Positions 18,902-27,740 of a stretch of 64,000 nt of DNA are shown piece after piece. The notes below the pieces were generated by a model. The model saw only the letters and a list, made by a program, of their open reading frames with translations, made no database searches and was not told the DNA's origin. This DNA is from Luteimonas abyssi. GTDB lineage: Bacteria > Pseudomonadota > Gammaproteobacteria > Xanthomonadales > Xanthomonadaceae. Location: assembly GCF_001482195.1 (NCBI RefSeq), contig NZ_KQ759763.1, forward strand, positions 1,957,321 to 2,021,320. Direction: 5' to 3'. The first letter of the stretch is position 1. Every line of letters starts with the position of its first letter. Position numbers and translations under genes: made by a program.

Positions 18902-20419
18902 ATGCCCGATCCCGTCTTCCACGCCCCGCTGCTCGCCGCACGCGGGCTGCGCTTCAGCCGCAACGAGCAACTGGTGTTCGGCCCGCTCGATTTCGCACTG
19001 GACGCCGGCGAAGCCCTGCTGGTGCGCGGCGACAATGGCGCCGGCAAGACCAGCCTGTTGCGGGTCCTGGTCGGCCTGCTTCGCGCGGACGCCGGCGAGG
19101 TGGACATCGAGGGCGCCGCCGTGCAGCCCGCGCTGCGTGCCCGGGCCATGGCCTACCTCGGCCACCTCCCGGGCCTGAAGGCCGAACTCGGTGCGCTGGA
19201 GAACCTGCGGTACCTGTGCGCGCTGCAGGGCCGCCGCCCGGGCCAGGACATGGCGCAGGCGCTCGCGACGGTGGGCCTGGCCGGCTACGAGGACACCCCG
19301 GCCGGGAAGCTCTCGGCCGGGCAACGCAAGCGACTGTCGCTCGCGCGGCTGTGGCTGTCCCCGGCGCCGCTGTGGTTGCTCGACGAGCCCTACGCCAATC
19401 TCGACCTGGAAGGCATCGAACTGGTCAACCGGATGGTGCAGGCCCATCTGCACGCCGGCGGTGCCGCCCTGGTGACCACCCACGGCGCCTACGCCGCGCC
19501 ACCGGTCCGCACCCGTGAACTGGTCCTGCCGACCGGCCCGACACCGCCTGTCCCGGCCGACGACATCGCGGACGATCTCCGGACGGACCATCCTCGCGCT
19601 GCTGACCCTGCGGTGCGGACCGGCGCCGGCCCGGCGCCGGCTCCGGCCACGGACGCGGACACGGACACGGACACGGCCACCGCCACTTCGGACCCTCAGC
19701 GGTCCGCCACGCCGGCAGCAGCGTGGAACCGTGCGGCCAGCCTGCCCACCCTGGCCGGATCCGCCGCCGCCCTCGTCGCCCGCGACCTGCGCCTGCTCTG
19801 GCACCGCCGCGGCGACGCGTTCCAGCCGGTACTGTTCGCGGTGCTGGTGGTGGTGCTGTTCGGGCTGGCGCTGGGCGGCGAGCGCACGACCCTGGCCGGT
19901 GTTTCCGCCGGCGTGCTCTGGGTCGCCGTGCTGCTGTCCGGGCTGCTCGCGCTCGACACCCTGTTCCGCGGCGATGCCGAGGACGGTTCGCTCGAACAAT
20001 GGATGCTCTCGCCGGTCCCGCTGGCCTGGCTGGTGCTGGTGCGCACGGCCGTGCATTGGGCGACCACCGCGCTGCCGCTGATCCTCGCCGCGCCGTTGCT
20101 GGCCGAACTCATGCAACTGCCGCGCATGCAGCTGCCCGCCCTGCTGGCCGGACTGGCGCTGGGCACGCCGCTGTTGAGCCTGATCGGCGCGGTGGTGGCG
20201 GCATTGACCGTCGGGATGCGCCGCTCGGGTATCCTGTTGGCCCTGCTGGCATTACCGTTGTACGTGCCGGTGCTGGTGTTCGGCGCCGGCAGCGTCGCAC
20301 TGGCGGGCCAGGGGCAGGATCCGACCGGGGGGCTGCTGCTGCTCGCCGCGGGGCTGGTCCTGGCGCTGGTCCTGGCACCGGTGACCGCAGCGGCCGCCAT
20401 CCGCATCGCTCTCCATTGA
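18902..20419 (+). CDS. fused cytochrome c maturation CcmA-CcmB (ABC ATPase plus permease)
   Basis: One 505-residue frame covers two normally separate proteins. Residues 1-205 are CcmA: Walker A ([11 protein letters not shown]), signature ([14 protein letters not shown]), Walker B ([12 protein letters not shown]) and the switch His (TTHGAY). Residues about 205-270 are an Ala/Asp/Thr/Pro linker with a GGACAC micro-repeat (DTDTDT). Residues about 270-505 are CcmB with six membrane segments ([47 protein letters not shown]). CcmAB is the ATPase that releases holo-CcmE from CcmC. No in-frame ATG lies near the CcmB start, although GTG codons in the linker could give a separate product. Confidence 0.9.
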   Translation: MPDPVFHAPLLAARGLRFSRNEQLVFGPLDFALDAGEALLVRGDNGAGKTSLLRVLVGLLRADAGEVDIEGAAVQPALRARAMAYLGHLPGLKAELGALENLRYLCALQGRRPGQDMAQALATVGLAGYEDTPAGKLSAGQRKRLSLARLWLSPAPLWLLDEPYANLDLEGIELVNRMVQAHLHAGGAALVTTHGAYAAPPVRTRELVLPTGPTPPVPADDIADDLRTDHPRAADPAVRTGAGPAPAPATDADTDTDTATATSDPQRSATPAAAWNRAASLPTLAGSAAALVARDLRLLWHRRGDAFQPVLFAVLVVVLFGLALGGERTTLAGVSAGVLWVAVLLSGLLALDTLFRGDAEDGSLEQWMLSPVPLAWLVLVRTAVHWATTALPLILAAPLLAELMQLPRMQLPALLAGLALGTPLLSLIGAVVAALTVGMRRSGILLALLALPLYVPVLVFGAGSVALAGQGQDPTGGLLLLAAGLVLALVLAPVTAAAAIRIALH

Positions 20420-20457
20420 CCGCAGCGCCCGCTCCGGCGGGCGGCCACGAAGATCGA

Positions 20458-21207
20458 ATGAATCCTGTCCTGCGCTGGTTCCACCAACTCGGATCGCCCC
20501 CCACCTTCGATCGCTTCGCCGCGCGTTGGGCGCCGTGGGGCTACGGGCTCGGTCTGCTGGTGATGGCCTGGGGCATGTACGGCGCGCTGTTCGTGGTACC
20601 CGCCGATTATCAGCAGGGCGACAGCTACCGGATCCTCTACATCCACGTGCCCAGCGCCTGGATGAGCCTCGCCGTGTACGCGCTGATGGCGCTCTACGCC
20701 GCGATCGCGCTGATCTGGCGGATCAAGCTGTGCGAAATCCTCGCCATGGCCTGCGCCCCGATCGGCGCGGCGTTCACCCTGATCACGCTCGCCACCGGCA
20801 GCATCTGGGGCAAGCCGATGTGGGGCACCTGGTGGGACTGGGATCCGCGCCTGACCACCGAGCTCATCCTGCTCTTCATGTATCTGGGCGTGATCGGCCT
20901 GTACCACGCGATCGAAGACCGCCGCGCCGCCGCGCGCGCCGCGTCGCTGCTGGCCATCGTCGGCGTGGCGCTGCTGCCGGTGATCCGCTATTCGGTGGTT
21001 TGGTGGAATTCCCTGCACCAGGGCCAGACCATCCGCGTGTTCGGCGAATCGTCGATGGACCCGAGCATGATGCCGCCGCTGATCTGGATGGTGATCGGCA
21101 CCAAGCTGTGGTTCGTCGGCTCGCTGCTCAACCGCGCCCGCGCCGACAATCTCTACCGCGAGGGCGGCAAGGACTGGGTGCGCAAGATGGCACAGGAGCG
21201 CACATGA
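20458..21207 (+). CDS. ccmC: haem exporter/handling protein CcmC
   Basis: A 249-residue inner-membrane protein with six membrane segments. The periplasmic WWD domain is intact (WGKPMWGTWWDWDPRLTTEL) and flanked by conserved haem-ligand histidines (YIHVPSAWM and the later WWNSLHQGQ). CcmC loads haem onto CcmE. The ATG at 20458 begins the family sequence; the stop overlaps the start of ccmD by four bases. Confidence 0.96.
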   Translation: MNPVLRWFHQLGSPPTFDRFAARWAPWGYGLGLLVMAWGMYGALFVVPADYQQGDSYRILYIHVPSAWMSLAVYALMALYAAIALIWRIKLCEILAMACAPIGAAFTLITLATGSIWGKPMWGTWWDWDPRLTTELILLFMYLGVIGLYHAIEDRRAAARAASLLAIVGVALLPVIRYSVVWWNSLHQGQTIRVFGESSMDPSMMPPLIWMVIGTKLWFVGSLLNRARADNLYREGGKDWVRKMAQERT

Positions 21208-21371
21208 GTTACCTTCAATACGTCGTGGCCGCTTACCTGGTCTTCGTAGCGGTGCTGTTGTGGGACTTCGTCGCCCCGCGCATCCGCATCCGCCGCCTGT
21301 TGCGCGGTGTCCGCCTGCTGGCGGCACGGCGCGCGGGCAAGCCACACGCAACCGGTGAACTGACCCGATGA
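21204..21371 (+). CDS. ccmD: haem exporter accessory protein CcmD
   Basis: A 55-residue single-pass membrane protein ([26 protein letters not shown]) with a basic cytoplasmic tail, as usual for CcmD. It joins the CcmABC complex and is needed to release holo-CcmE. ATGA overlaps couple it to ccmC upstream and ccmE downstream. Confidence 0.92.
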   Translation: MSYLQYVVAAYLVFVAVLLWDFVAPRIRIRRLLRGVRLLAARRAGKPHATGELTR

Positions 21372-21844
21372 ATCCGATCCGCCGCCGCCGCCTCTGGTTC
21401 GTCGTCGCGCTCGTCGCGGCGGCCGGCCTCGCGACGACCCTGGTCGCCTTCGCACTGCAACGCAACATCGCCTACCTCTACACCCCGGCCGAGGTGCTGG
21501 ACGGCCGCGCCGGAGAATCGGCGACGTCCGGCGAGGCCCGTTTCCGACTCGGCGGCATGGTCGCGGAGGGCTCGTTCCAGCGCCCGTCGGGCTCGCTGGA
21601 ATCGCGCTTCCTGGTGTCCGACGGCGATGCGGTGCTGCCGGTGACCTACAGCGGCCTGCTGCCGGACCTGTTCCGCGAGAATCAGGCCGTCGTCGCCACA
21701 GGCCGCATGCGCGACGGCGTGTTCGTCGCCGAGGACGTGCTGGCCCGGCACGACGAGACCTACATTCCGAAAGAGCTGGCCGACAAGATGGGCCTGGCCC
21801 ACGAGCGGCACGGCGTGGACACGCCGGCAGGCACCTACGAGTGA
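21368..21844 (+). CDS. ccmE: haem chaperone CcmE
   Basis: A 158-residue periplasmic haem chaperone with an N-terminal membrane anchor (residues 9-30) and a beta-barrel. The covalent haem-binding histidine is His128 in [12 protein letters not shown], the canonical HxxxY-type motif. The C-terminal tail is short and flexible. Overlaps ccmD by four bases. A 183-base stretch without a convincing gene separates it from ccmF. Confidence 0.96.
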   Translation: MNPIRRRRLWFVVALVAAAGLATTLVAFALQRNIAYLYTPAEVLDGRAGESATSGEARFRLGGMVAEGSFQRPSGSLESRFLVSDGDAVLPVTYSGLLPDLFRENQAVVATGRMRDGVFVAEDVLARHDETYIPKELADKMGLAHERHGVDTPAGTYE

Positions 21845-22027
21845 TGGCGCACGCATTGGCGCCCGTTCCCGGCGACCGGATCCCGCCTCGCCGTCCATAC
21901 CGAACACGGTCGGTGCGGCGCATCGGCCACGCGGCGCGCGGCACCGGAACGGCCGCCTGCACGCAAGCGATGCCCGCACGGTCTAACCACGCGCAGCACG
22001 TGAGCGCGAGGCGCACGGAGGCCCGGC

Positions 22028-24217
22028 ATGCTGCCTGAGTTCGGCCAGATCGTGCTGCTGCTCGCGCTGCTGGCGTCGGTGGTGCAGACCGCCTTGCCGC
22101 TGTTCGGCGCTCAGCGCGGCATCCCTGCATGGATGGACACCGCGCGCCCGGCCGCCTACGCGCAGCTGGCCCTGGTGTTCGTCGCCTGGCTGCTGCTGAC
22201 CTGGGCGTTCGTGTCGCAGGATTTCTCGGTCCGCTACGTGGCCGAGAACTCGAACTCGCTGCTGCCGATGATCTACCGGATCACCGCGGTCTGGGGCAAC
22301 CACGAGGGCTCGCTGCTGTTCTGGGTGCTGATCATCGCGCTGTGGAACGGTGCGGTGGCGCGCTGGTCGCGCAGCCTGCCGCCAGAGGTCATCGCCCGCG
22401 TGCTGGCGGTGATGGGCGCGGTGTCGCTGGGGTTCCTGGCATTCCTGATCTTCACCAGCAACCCCTTCGAACGCCTGCTGCCGGCCGCGCTGGAAGGCCG
22501 CGACCTCAATCCGCTGTTGCAGGACCCGGGGATGATCGTCCACCCGCCGATGCTGTACGTCGGCTACGCGGGCTTCGTGGTGCCGTTCGCGTTCGCGATC
22601 GCAGCGTTGCTCGACGGCAAGGTCGACGCGCGCTGGCTGCGCTGGACCCGACCCTGGACCAACGTCGCCTGGGCGTTCCTGACCGCCGGCATCGCGCTGG
22701 GCAGCTGGTGGGCCTATTACGAGCTCGGCTGGGGCGGCTGGTGGTTCTGGGATCCGGTGGAGAACGCCAGCTTCATGCCGTGGCTGGCGGGCGCGGCGCT
22801 GATCCACTCGCAGGCGGTCACCGAAAAACGCGGCAGTTTCCGCGGCTGGACCCTGCTGCTGGCGATCGCCACGTTCTCGCTGTCGCTGCTGGGCGCGTTC
22901 CTGGTGCGCTCGGGCGTGCTGACCAGCGTGCACAGTTTCGCCGCGGATCCGTCGCGCGGGCTGTTCATCCTGGTGTTCCTGGGCATCGTGGTCGGCGGCT
23001 CGCTGCTGCTGTATGCGTTGCGCGCACCCGACGTGCGCGACGGCAAGCCGTTCGCCGGCACCTCGCGCGAAACGCTGCTGCTGCTCAACAACCTGCTGCT
23101 GGTCGCGGCTTGCGCCATGGTGCTGCTGGGGACGCTGTACCCGTTGCTGGCCGACGCGCTGGACATGGGCAAGATCTCCGTCGGCCCACCCTACTTCGGC
23201 CTGCTGTTCCTGCTGCTGATGGCGCCGCTGGTACTGCTGCTGCCGTTCGGCCCGCTGGTGCGCTGGCAGCGCGACGAATCGCGACGGGTCACGCGCGTGC
23301 TGATGCCGTGGGCGGTGTTGGCGTTGCTGACCGGCGCGGTCGGCTTCTTCCTCGCCCCGCAGGGCCCTTGGAAAGTCGCGATGGGCCTGACCGGCGCGCT
23401 GTGGGTCGGTGCAGGCACCGCATATTTCGTGTGGACGCGCGTGCGCGGCCGTGGACGGTTCACCCCGGAGATGGTCGGCATGTTGCTGGGACACTTCGGC
23501 GTGGCCGTGTTCCTGGTCGGCGCATTGCTGGTGGAAGCGATGAACGTGCAGCGCGAGGTCGCGCTGCGTCCGGGGCAGACGCTCGAGATCGGCAAGCACG
23601 CCTTCCGCTTCGAGGGTGTCGAACGTACGCAGGGCCCAAATTACGTCTCCGACTACGGCAGCGTGACCTATCTACGCCAAGGCGGCGACGTGACCCTGCT
23701 GCATCCCGAGAAACGCCACTACGCCAGCGGCGGCCAGGTGATGACCGAGGCCGCGATCCGTCCCGGCGTGCTCGGCGATGTCTACGTGGCACTGGGCGAG
23801 CCGCTCGGTGACGATGCCTGGGCGGTGCGCGCGCATGTGAAACCGTTCGTCCGCTGGATCTGGGCCGGTGCTGCTTTGATGGCGCTCGGCGGCCTGGTGA
23901 CCGCAGTGGACCGGCGCTTCCGGCCGGCAGCGCGCTCGCCTCGCGACAAGACGGGTGGTCCCGATGGCCGCGGCCGGCACGACGGCGATGCCCCTGCTCC
24001 GGCGATGCCGGGGAGTGGGCGCCTGGATTCTGGTTCCAGCGCGGGTGCGGGTTCGACCGATGAGGTGGGCGCCGCCTCGACCGGCGCCCCGGCGGCACGT
24101 TCTTCGACAGGCGGCCGTGGTACCGATTCGATGGCCGCCGGTGATGCGAGCGACGCCGCCACCGCGCGGGCCGACGCGCGGTCCGTGGCCGACCCCGGCC
24201 GGGAACCCGCGCCATGA
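22028..24217 (+). CDS. ccmF: haem lyase CcmF
   Basis: A 729-residue inner-membrane protein with about 15 membrane segments. The WWD domain (WGGWWFWDPVENASFMPWL) and the preceding haem-contact region (NHEGSLLFWVL) are present. CcmF attaches haem from CcmE to apocytochrome c. The last about 90 residues, after the final membrane segment (ALGGLVTAVDRRF), are an Ala/Gly/Ser/Arg extension not found in E. coli CcmF (about 647 residues). The stop overlaps ccmG (ATGA). Confidence 0.96.
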   Translation: MLPEFGQIVLLLALLASVVQTALPLFGAQRGIPAWMDTARPAAYAQLALVFVAWLLLTWAFVSQDFSVRYVAENSNSLLPMIYRITAVWGNHEGSLLFWVLIIALWNGAVARWSRSLPPEVIARVLAVMGAVSLGFLAFLIFTSNPFERLLPAALEGRDLNPLLQDPGMIVHPPMLYVGYAGFVVPFAFAIAALLDGKVDARWLRWTRPWTNVAWAFLTAGIALGSWWAYYELGWGGWWFWDPVENASFMPWLAGAALIHSQAVTEKRGSFRGWTLLLAIATFSLSLLGAFLVRSGVLTSVHSFAADPSRGLFILVFLGIVVGGSLLLYALRAPDVRDGKPFAGTSRETLLLLNNLLLVAACAMVLLGTLYPLLADALDMGKISVGPPYFGLLFLLLMAPLVLLLPFGPLVRWQRDESRRVTRVLMPWAVLALLTGAVGFFLAPQGPWKVAMGLTGALWVGAGTAYFVWTRVRGRGRFTPEMVGMLLGHFGVAVFLVGALLVEAMNVQREVALRPGQTLEIGKHAFRFEGVERTQGPNYVSDYGSVTYLRQGGDVTLLHPEKRHYASGGQVMTEAAIRPGVLGDVYVALGEPLGDDAWAVRAHVKPFVRWIWAGAALMALGGLVTAVDRRFRPAARSPRDKTGGPDGRGRHDGDAPAPAMPGSGRLDSGSSAGAGSTDEVGAASTGAPAARSSTGGRGTDSMAAGDASDAATARADARSVADPGREPAP

Positions 24218-24753
24218 AGTTGCAACGCTGGCTGCCCCTGATCGTCTTCGGCGTCATCGCCGCCCTCCTCGCCGCGGGCGTGTGGATGAGCCGCGATCCC
24301 GACCGCGATGCCCTGCCCTCGCAGCTGATCGGCAAACCCGCTCCCGCATTCCGCCTGCCGGTGCTGCACGAGGCCGGCCGACTGGTCACCGACCAGGATC
24401 TGCGCGGCGCGCCGTACGTGCTCAACGTCTGGGGCAGCTGGTGTCCCGGCTGCCGCGAGGAACACGGCGTGCTGACCCGCTTCGCCGAAACCCGGCGTGT
24501 GCGCGTGATCGGTTTCAACTGGAAGGACGAGCGTGCCGACGCGCTGCGCTGGCTGGAACAGTTCGGCAATCCCTACTGGACGGTGCTGGTGGACTACGAC
24601 GGCCACGCGGCCATCGACTGGGGCATCTACGGCGCACCGGAGACCTTCCTGGTCGATGCCGAAGGCGTGGTGCGCTGGAAGCACGTCGGCCCGATGACCG
24701 ATGCCATCGTGCGCGACCGCCTGGTGCCTGCGCTGGAGGCGATCGACGGATGA
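24214..24753 (+). CDS. ccmG: thiol:disulfide interchange protein CcmG/DsbE
   Basis: A 179-residue membrane-anchored thioredoxin. The anchor is residues 8-25; the active site is C77-P-G-C80 in WGSWCPGCREEH, followed by IYGAPETFLVD with the cis-Pro. It keeps the apocytochrome CXXCH cysteines, or CcmH, reduced for haem ligation. Coupled by ATGA overlaps to ccmF and ccmH. Confidence 0.95.
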   Translation: MKLQRWLPLIVFGVIAALLAAGVWMSRDPDRDALPSQLIGKPAPAFRLPVLHEAGRLVTDQDLRGAPYVLNVWGSWCPGCREEHGVLTRFAETRRVRVIGFNWKDERADALRWLEQFGNPYWTVLVDYDGHAAIDWGIYGAPETFLVDAEGVVRWKHVGPMTDAIVRDRLVPALEAIDG

Positions 24754-25217
24754 ACGGCCTGTCGCGCACCGGCATTTCACTGCTGGCGCCGCTGGCGCTC
24801 GTGCTCGCGCTGCTGGCGCCCGGCCGTGCGCCGGCGCAACCGGCCCAGGATGCCGCGCCGCTGGTCTTCGCCGATGCTGCCGAAGAAACCCGCTTCCGCC
24901 GTCTGGTGGCCGAACTGCGCTGCGTGATGTGCCAGAACCAGTCGCTGTCGGATTCCAACGCGCAGATCGCCCACGACCTGCGCCGCGAAGTGCTCATGCT
25001 CATGCGTCGCGACATGAGCGATGCCGAGGTCCGCCAGTACCTGGTCGACCGCTACGGCGAGTTCGTGCTTTACCGGCCACGCGTAGAACCGGCCACCTGG
25101 CTGCTCTGGTTCGGCCCGCTGCTGCTGGTGCTCGGCGGCGGCGCGACGGTGGTGTGGATCGTGCGTCGCCGCAGCGGCGACCGCCCCGTACCGCACGACG
25201 ACACCCAGGAGTGGTGA
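24750..25217 (+). CDS. ccmH: cytochrome c maturation protein CcmH
   Basis: A 155-residue protein with a Sec signal (to about residue 30), the conserved LRCVMCQNQSLSDSNA motif with redox cysteines Cys58 and Cys61, and one C-terminal membrane segment (TWLLWFGPLLLVLGG). It presents apocytochrome c to CcmF. E. coli CcmH carries the TPR part as well; here that part is a separate next gene (ccmI). Confidence 0.95.
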   Translation: MNGLSRTGISLLAPLALVLALLAPGRAPAQPAQDAAPLVFADAAEETRFRRLVAELRCVMCQNQSLSDSNAQIAHDLRREVLMLMRRDMSDAEVRQYLVDRYGEFVLYRPRVEPATWLLWFGPLLLVLGGGATVVWIVRRRSGDRPVPHDDTQEW

Positions 25218-26236
25218 TGACGCTGTTCGTTGTGATCTCCCTGCTGCTGGCCGCGATCACCGGTGCCGTCCTGGCCTGGCCGCTGCGCCGCACGCGCGCA
25301 GTGTTCATCGCCTTCATCGTCGCGGTGCCGGTCCTGGCGCTGGGCCTCTACACCTTGATCGGCGTCCCTGCCGCACTCGACCCCGGCCAGCGCCGCGCGC
25401 CCGGCACGCTCGACGAGGCCATCGCGCAACTGCAGGCCGACCTGCAACGCGACCCGCGCCAGATCGAAGGCTGGCGCCTGCTCGGCCGCGCACTGCAGGA
25501 ACAGGGGCGCTTCGACGCCTCCCGCGACGCCTTCGGCCAGGCCGCCCGGCTGGACCCGGAGAACCTCGGCGTGCAGGTCGAATACGCCGAATCCCGTTCC
25601 CGCGCCCACCCCGAGCGCCGCTTCGACGACGAGGCCATCTCCGTGCTCGAACAGGTGCTGGCGTACGACCCCGGTCAGGAACGCGCCCGCCTGTTCCTCG
25701 GCATCGCGTACCGGCAGGCCGGCCGCGACGCCGACGCCGCCAGCACCTGGGAATCGCTGCTACCCGACCTCGGCCCACAGGCCGCCGCGGGCCTGCGCGC
25801 ACAGATCGACGACGCCCGCCTCGCCGCCGGTCTCGACCCGCTGCCGGCCGTCGCCGACGCACCCGCACAGGACGCAGCGGACGCCGGCCACACCGTGCGC
25901 GTCCGGGTCACCGTGGACCCCGACTACGCCGCCCGCATCCACCTCGACCCCGAGTCCGTGCTCTTCGTCCTCGCCCGCGTGCCCGGCGGCCCGCCGATGC
26001 CCGTCGCCGTCCAGCGCCGCCGCGTGGCCGACCTGCCGTTCGAACTCACCCTGAGCGACGCCGACAGCCCGATGCCCACGCAGACGCTCTCTGCGCTGGA
26101 GGATGTCGAGATCGTCGCCCGGGTCTCGGCGTCCGGCACGGCCACGCCGTCCGACGGCGATCTCAATTCGCGGCCTGTCCGCGTGCGCCTGCCGGCCGAA
26201 GGCGTGGTCGAACTGGTGATCGGCGCCGCGCCGTAG
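25217..26236 (+). CDS. ccmI: cytochrome c maturation TPR protein CcmI
   Basis: A 339-residue protein with two N-terminal membrane segments, TPR repeats at about 65-200 (WRLLGRALQEQGRFDASRDAFGQAARLDP; FLGIAYRQAGRDADAASTWESLL) and a C-terminal beta-domain (VRVRVTVDPDYAARIHLDPESVLFVLAR) seen in longer CcmI/NrfG-type proteins. It binds the C-terminus of apocytochromes as a chaperone. Its ATG overlaps the ccmH stop by one base. It is the last gene of the operon; the GC-poor T6SS cargo remnants begin about 100 bases later. Confidence 0.92.
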   Translation: MTLFVVISLLLAAITGAVLAWPLRRTRAVFIAFIVAVPVLALGLYTLIGVPAALDPGQRRAPGTLDEAIAQLQADLQRDPRQIEGWRLLGRALQEQGRFDASRDAFGQAARLDPENLGVQVEYAESRSRAHPERRFDDEAISVLEQVLAYDPGQERARLFLGIAYRQAGRDADAASTWESLLPDLGPQAAAGLRAQIDDARLAAGLDPLPAVADAPAQDAADAGHTVRVRVTVDPDYAARIHLDPESVLFVLARVPGGPPMPVAVQRRRVADLPFELTLSDADSPMPTQTLSALEDVEIVARVSASGTATPSDGDLNSRPVRVRLPAEGVVELVIGAAP

Positions 26237-26340
26237 CGAACACTAAGACGGCCGAAGCATCCCTTCTTCCGCAGGATGGAGAAGGTCAGGTGCCAGAAAG
26301 ATCTACTCATCCGGTGTCTGGGCGGCGGGGGAGCTTACGG

Positions 26341-26424
26341 CCTCACCGCATGCCTCGTTGAAGGCGTACAGATACCCCGAGGCACAGCAGGTGGGTGCTA
26401 TAGCGGAAACTGGTGATATCGACT
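26341..26424 (-). pseudogene. remnant of a VasX-like effector N-terminus
   Basis: Minus-strand translation gives DITSFRYSTHLL and then, after a one-base frame change, GYLYAFNEACGEA. This matches DIALPADSACYTTRLL and GYLYAFNEARGEW in the N-terminal domain of the intact effector at 29860-32697. There is no start, no continuing frame and no downstream domain. It lies directly after the third membrane-protein copy in transcription order, so it looks like the stump of a second effector gene removed by recombination. Confidence 0.65.
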
Positions 26425-26430
26425 AGGCAA

Positions 26431-27475
26431 CTACATCAAAACCGAGAGGAGCCACCAGAGCCCGGCCACCACGGCAGCAAGCCCTACAACGAAGCAGATC
26501 ATGGGCCAGCCCAGCTCGTAGAAATCGTACTTGCCATTGCTGCGCCAATCCTTCCGGTGGGGATCGTCCGGGTCCACCTGACAGGCGGCATCCACCTCTG
26601 CAGGCCAGACCGGCACCTTGCTGGTGGACATCGCCAGCCAGCGGCCCAAGATCGTCAAGGCTGCAATGGGAGACCCGATCAACTGCGCAACCGGTTGGTT
26701 GGCCGCCATTGCGAACGTGCGCACGATCCCGAACGCCAGCCCTTCACGCCGGCCATCAACAGGCAAACGAAGTGTCACTGCCTCCTCACGATCGCACTGC
26801 TCCACACCGTCCGGTTCTTGCATGTAACGGCGGATGTATTCCCAAAACTGCAAGAGCTTTTCTTTGTCACGAAATTCGTAATAGACCAAAGTGAATGTAT
26901 CTATCACCGTTTTTCCGTCACCGGCCAAAACATGCGCACGCACATCAACACTCTTTCCAAACAGGGGCAGATTATTCTCGCGCATACAGAGAAACAACGC
27001 GTCCCACGGAACGGTCAAAACCGTGTCGCCCGGCCGGGTAACATGCACCTGCCTGGTTTTTCGGTTGAGACGGATCGGGTAATGGGTCATGCGAAAAATA
27101 TCGAATCGCATGCCTCTGTAACCAGCCCAAATAAAGAACAAAAGCACACTTCCCGTCAAAATAAAAAAAAACCCATCCGCCCAAATCGTTGTCGTTAATG
27201 GCCAGCCACAAAAATGCCACGAATGGAATCAAACCAAGAAGTAAGATCATCGCGCCTTGCCAAGCTGCAAATCCCCTTACCGGATACCATCGGTCCACTA
27301 GTTCAAGATAGGTGCTGTTGAGCTTGATGACTGACAATCCATCCATTGGCTCGGTACTGGCTTGCCTGTCCAGCTTCAACCGATTGGCCCGCTCCTGATC
27401 GGTCAGGGCACGGTTTATCTTGTAGTCACGTTGGTAGTTGTGCTTACCGTCCTTGCCGAATCCCGTGAGATCCAT
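26431..27475 (-). pseudogene. third DUF6708-like membrane protein copy, frameshifted in a T9 tract
   Basis: The first about 105 codons (start MDLTGFGKDGKHNY) and the remaining 240 (to WWLLSVLM) are in different frames. Together they match the intact paralogue at 28825-29856 along its whole length, with long stretches near-identical in DNA. The frame breaks at nine T residues (A9 at 27163-27171 on the plus strand). With eight Ts, the product would read GWVFFILTGSVLLFFIWAGYRGMRFD and stay open. It is either a real knock-out, a slippage-prone switch or a homopolymer sequencing error. Confidence 0.8.
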
Positions 27476-27478
27476 TGC

Positions 27479-27740
27479 CTAACCCGCCTGCGGTATCGGG
27501 GTGGGAACTGCCTCATCTTCGGTTTCATCGTCGCCAGCTTTCATGCCGAGCGCCCGCATCGCCACCTCGAACTGTTCCATCTCCACCTCAAACTCCTGAT
27601 AGCGATCACCTTCATCAAGTGCCCCGAACAAACATCGTTCCATCCACTCTTGCAACTCGTTCGTCTTGAGGAACTCAATCAACAGATCGATTGCGATGCC
27701 GACAATCACCGGTACGATACCGATACTCGTGGCTACCGCT
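27479..27740 (-). pseudogene. orphan C-terminal tail of the VasX-like effector
   Basis: The 87 codons ending at 27479 (VATSIGIVPVIVGIAIDLLIEFLKTN then LQEWMERCLFGALDEGD) are almost the same as the last 87 residues of the effector at 29860. Similarity stops abruptly at about 27740, at the stop codon of the upstream membrane-protein gene. There is no start of its own and no toxin body. The spacing to the following membrane-protein copy (three bases after the stop) is the same as for the intact pair. Confidence 0.85.

Larger units (their letters stand above)
26431..27740. repeat. direct repeat copy B (effector tail + DUF6708-like gene)
   Basis: This block repeats 28825-30120 in the same order and orientation. 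Sampled stretches (for example 26600-26790 against 29000-29190) differ at only a few positions, while the membrane-segment part around 27120-27240 is diverged. The pattern suggests a tandem duplication followed by divergence or recombination within the first hydrophobic region. Confidence 0.8.

Noticed and set aside
19612-19660. Separate ccmB gene starting at a GTG in the linker
   Set aside because: No ribosome-binding site precedes these codons and they lie far upstream of the usual CcmB start; a fusion is the simpler reading, although an internal start is not excluded.
21841-22038. Possible 65-codon gene between ccmE and ccmF
   Set aside because: Arg/Pro/Ala-rich with no similarity to Ccm proteins and no conserved feature; more likely a spacer.
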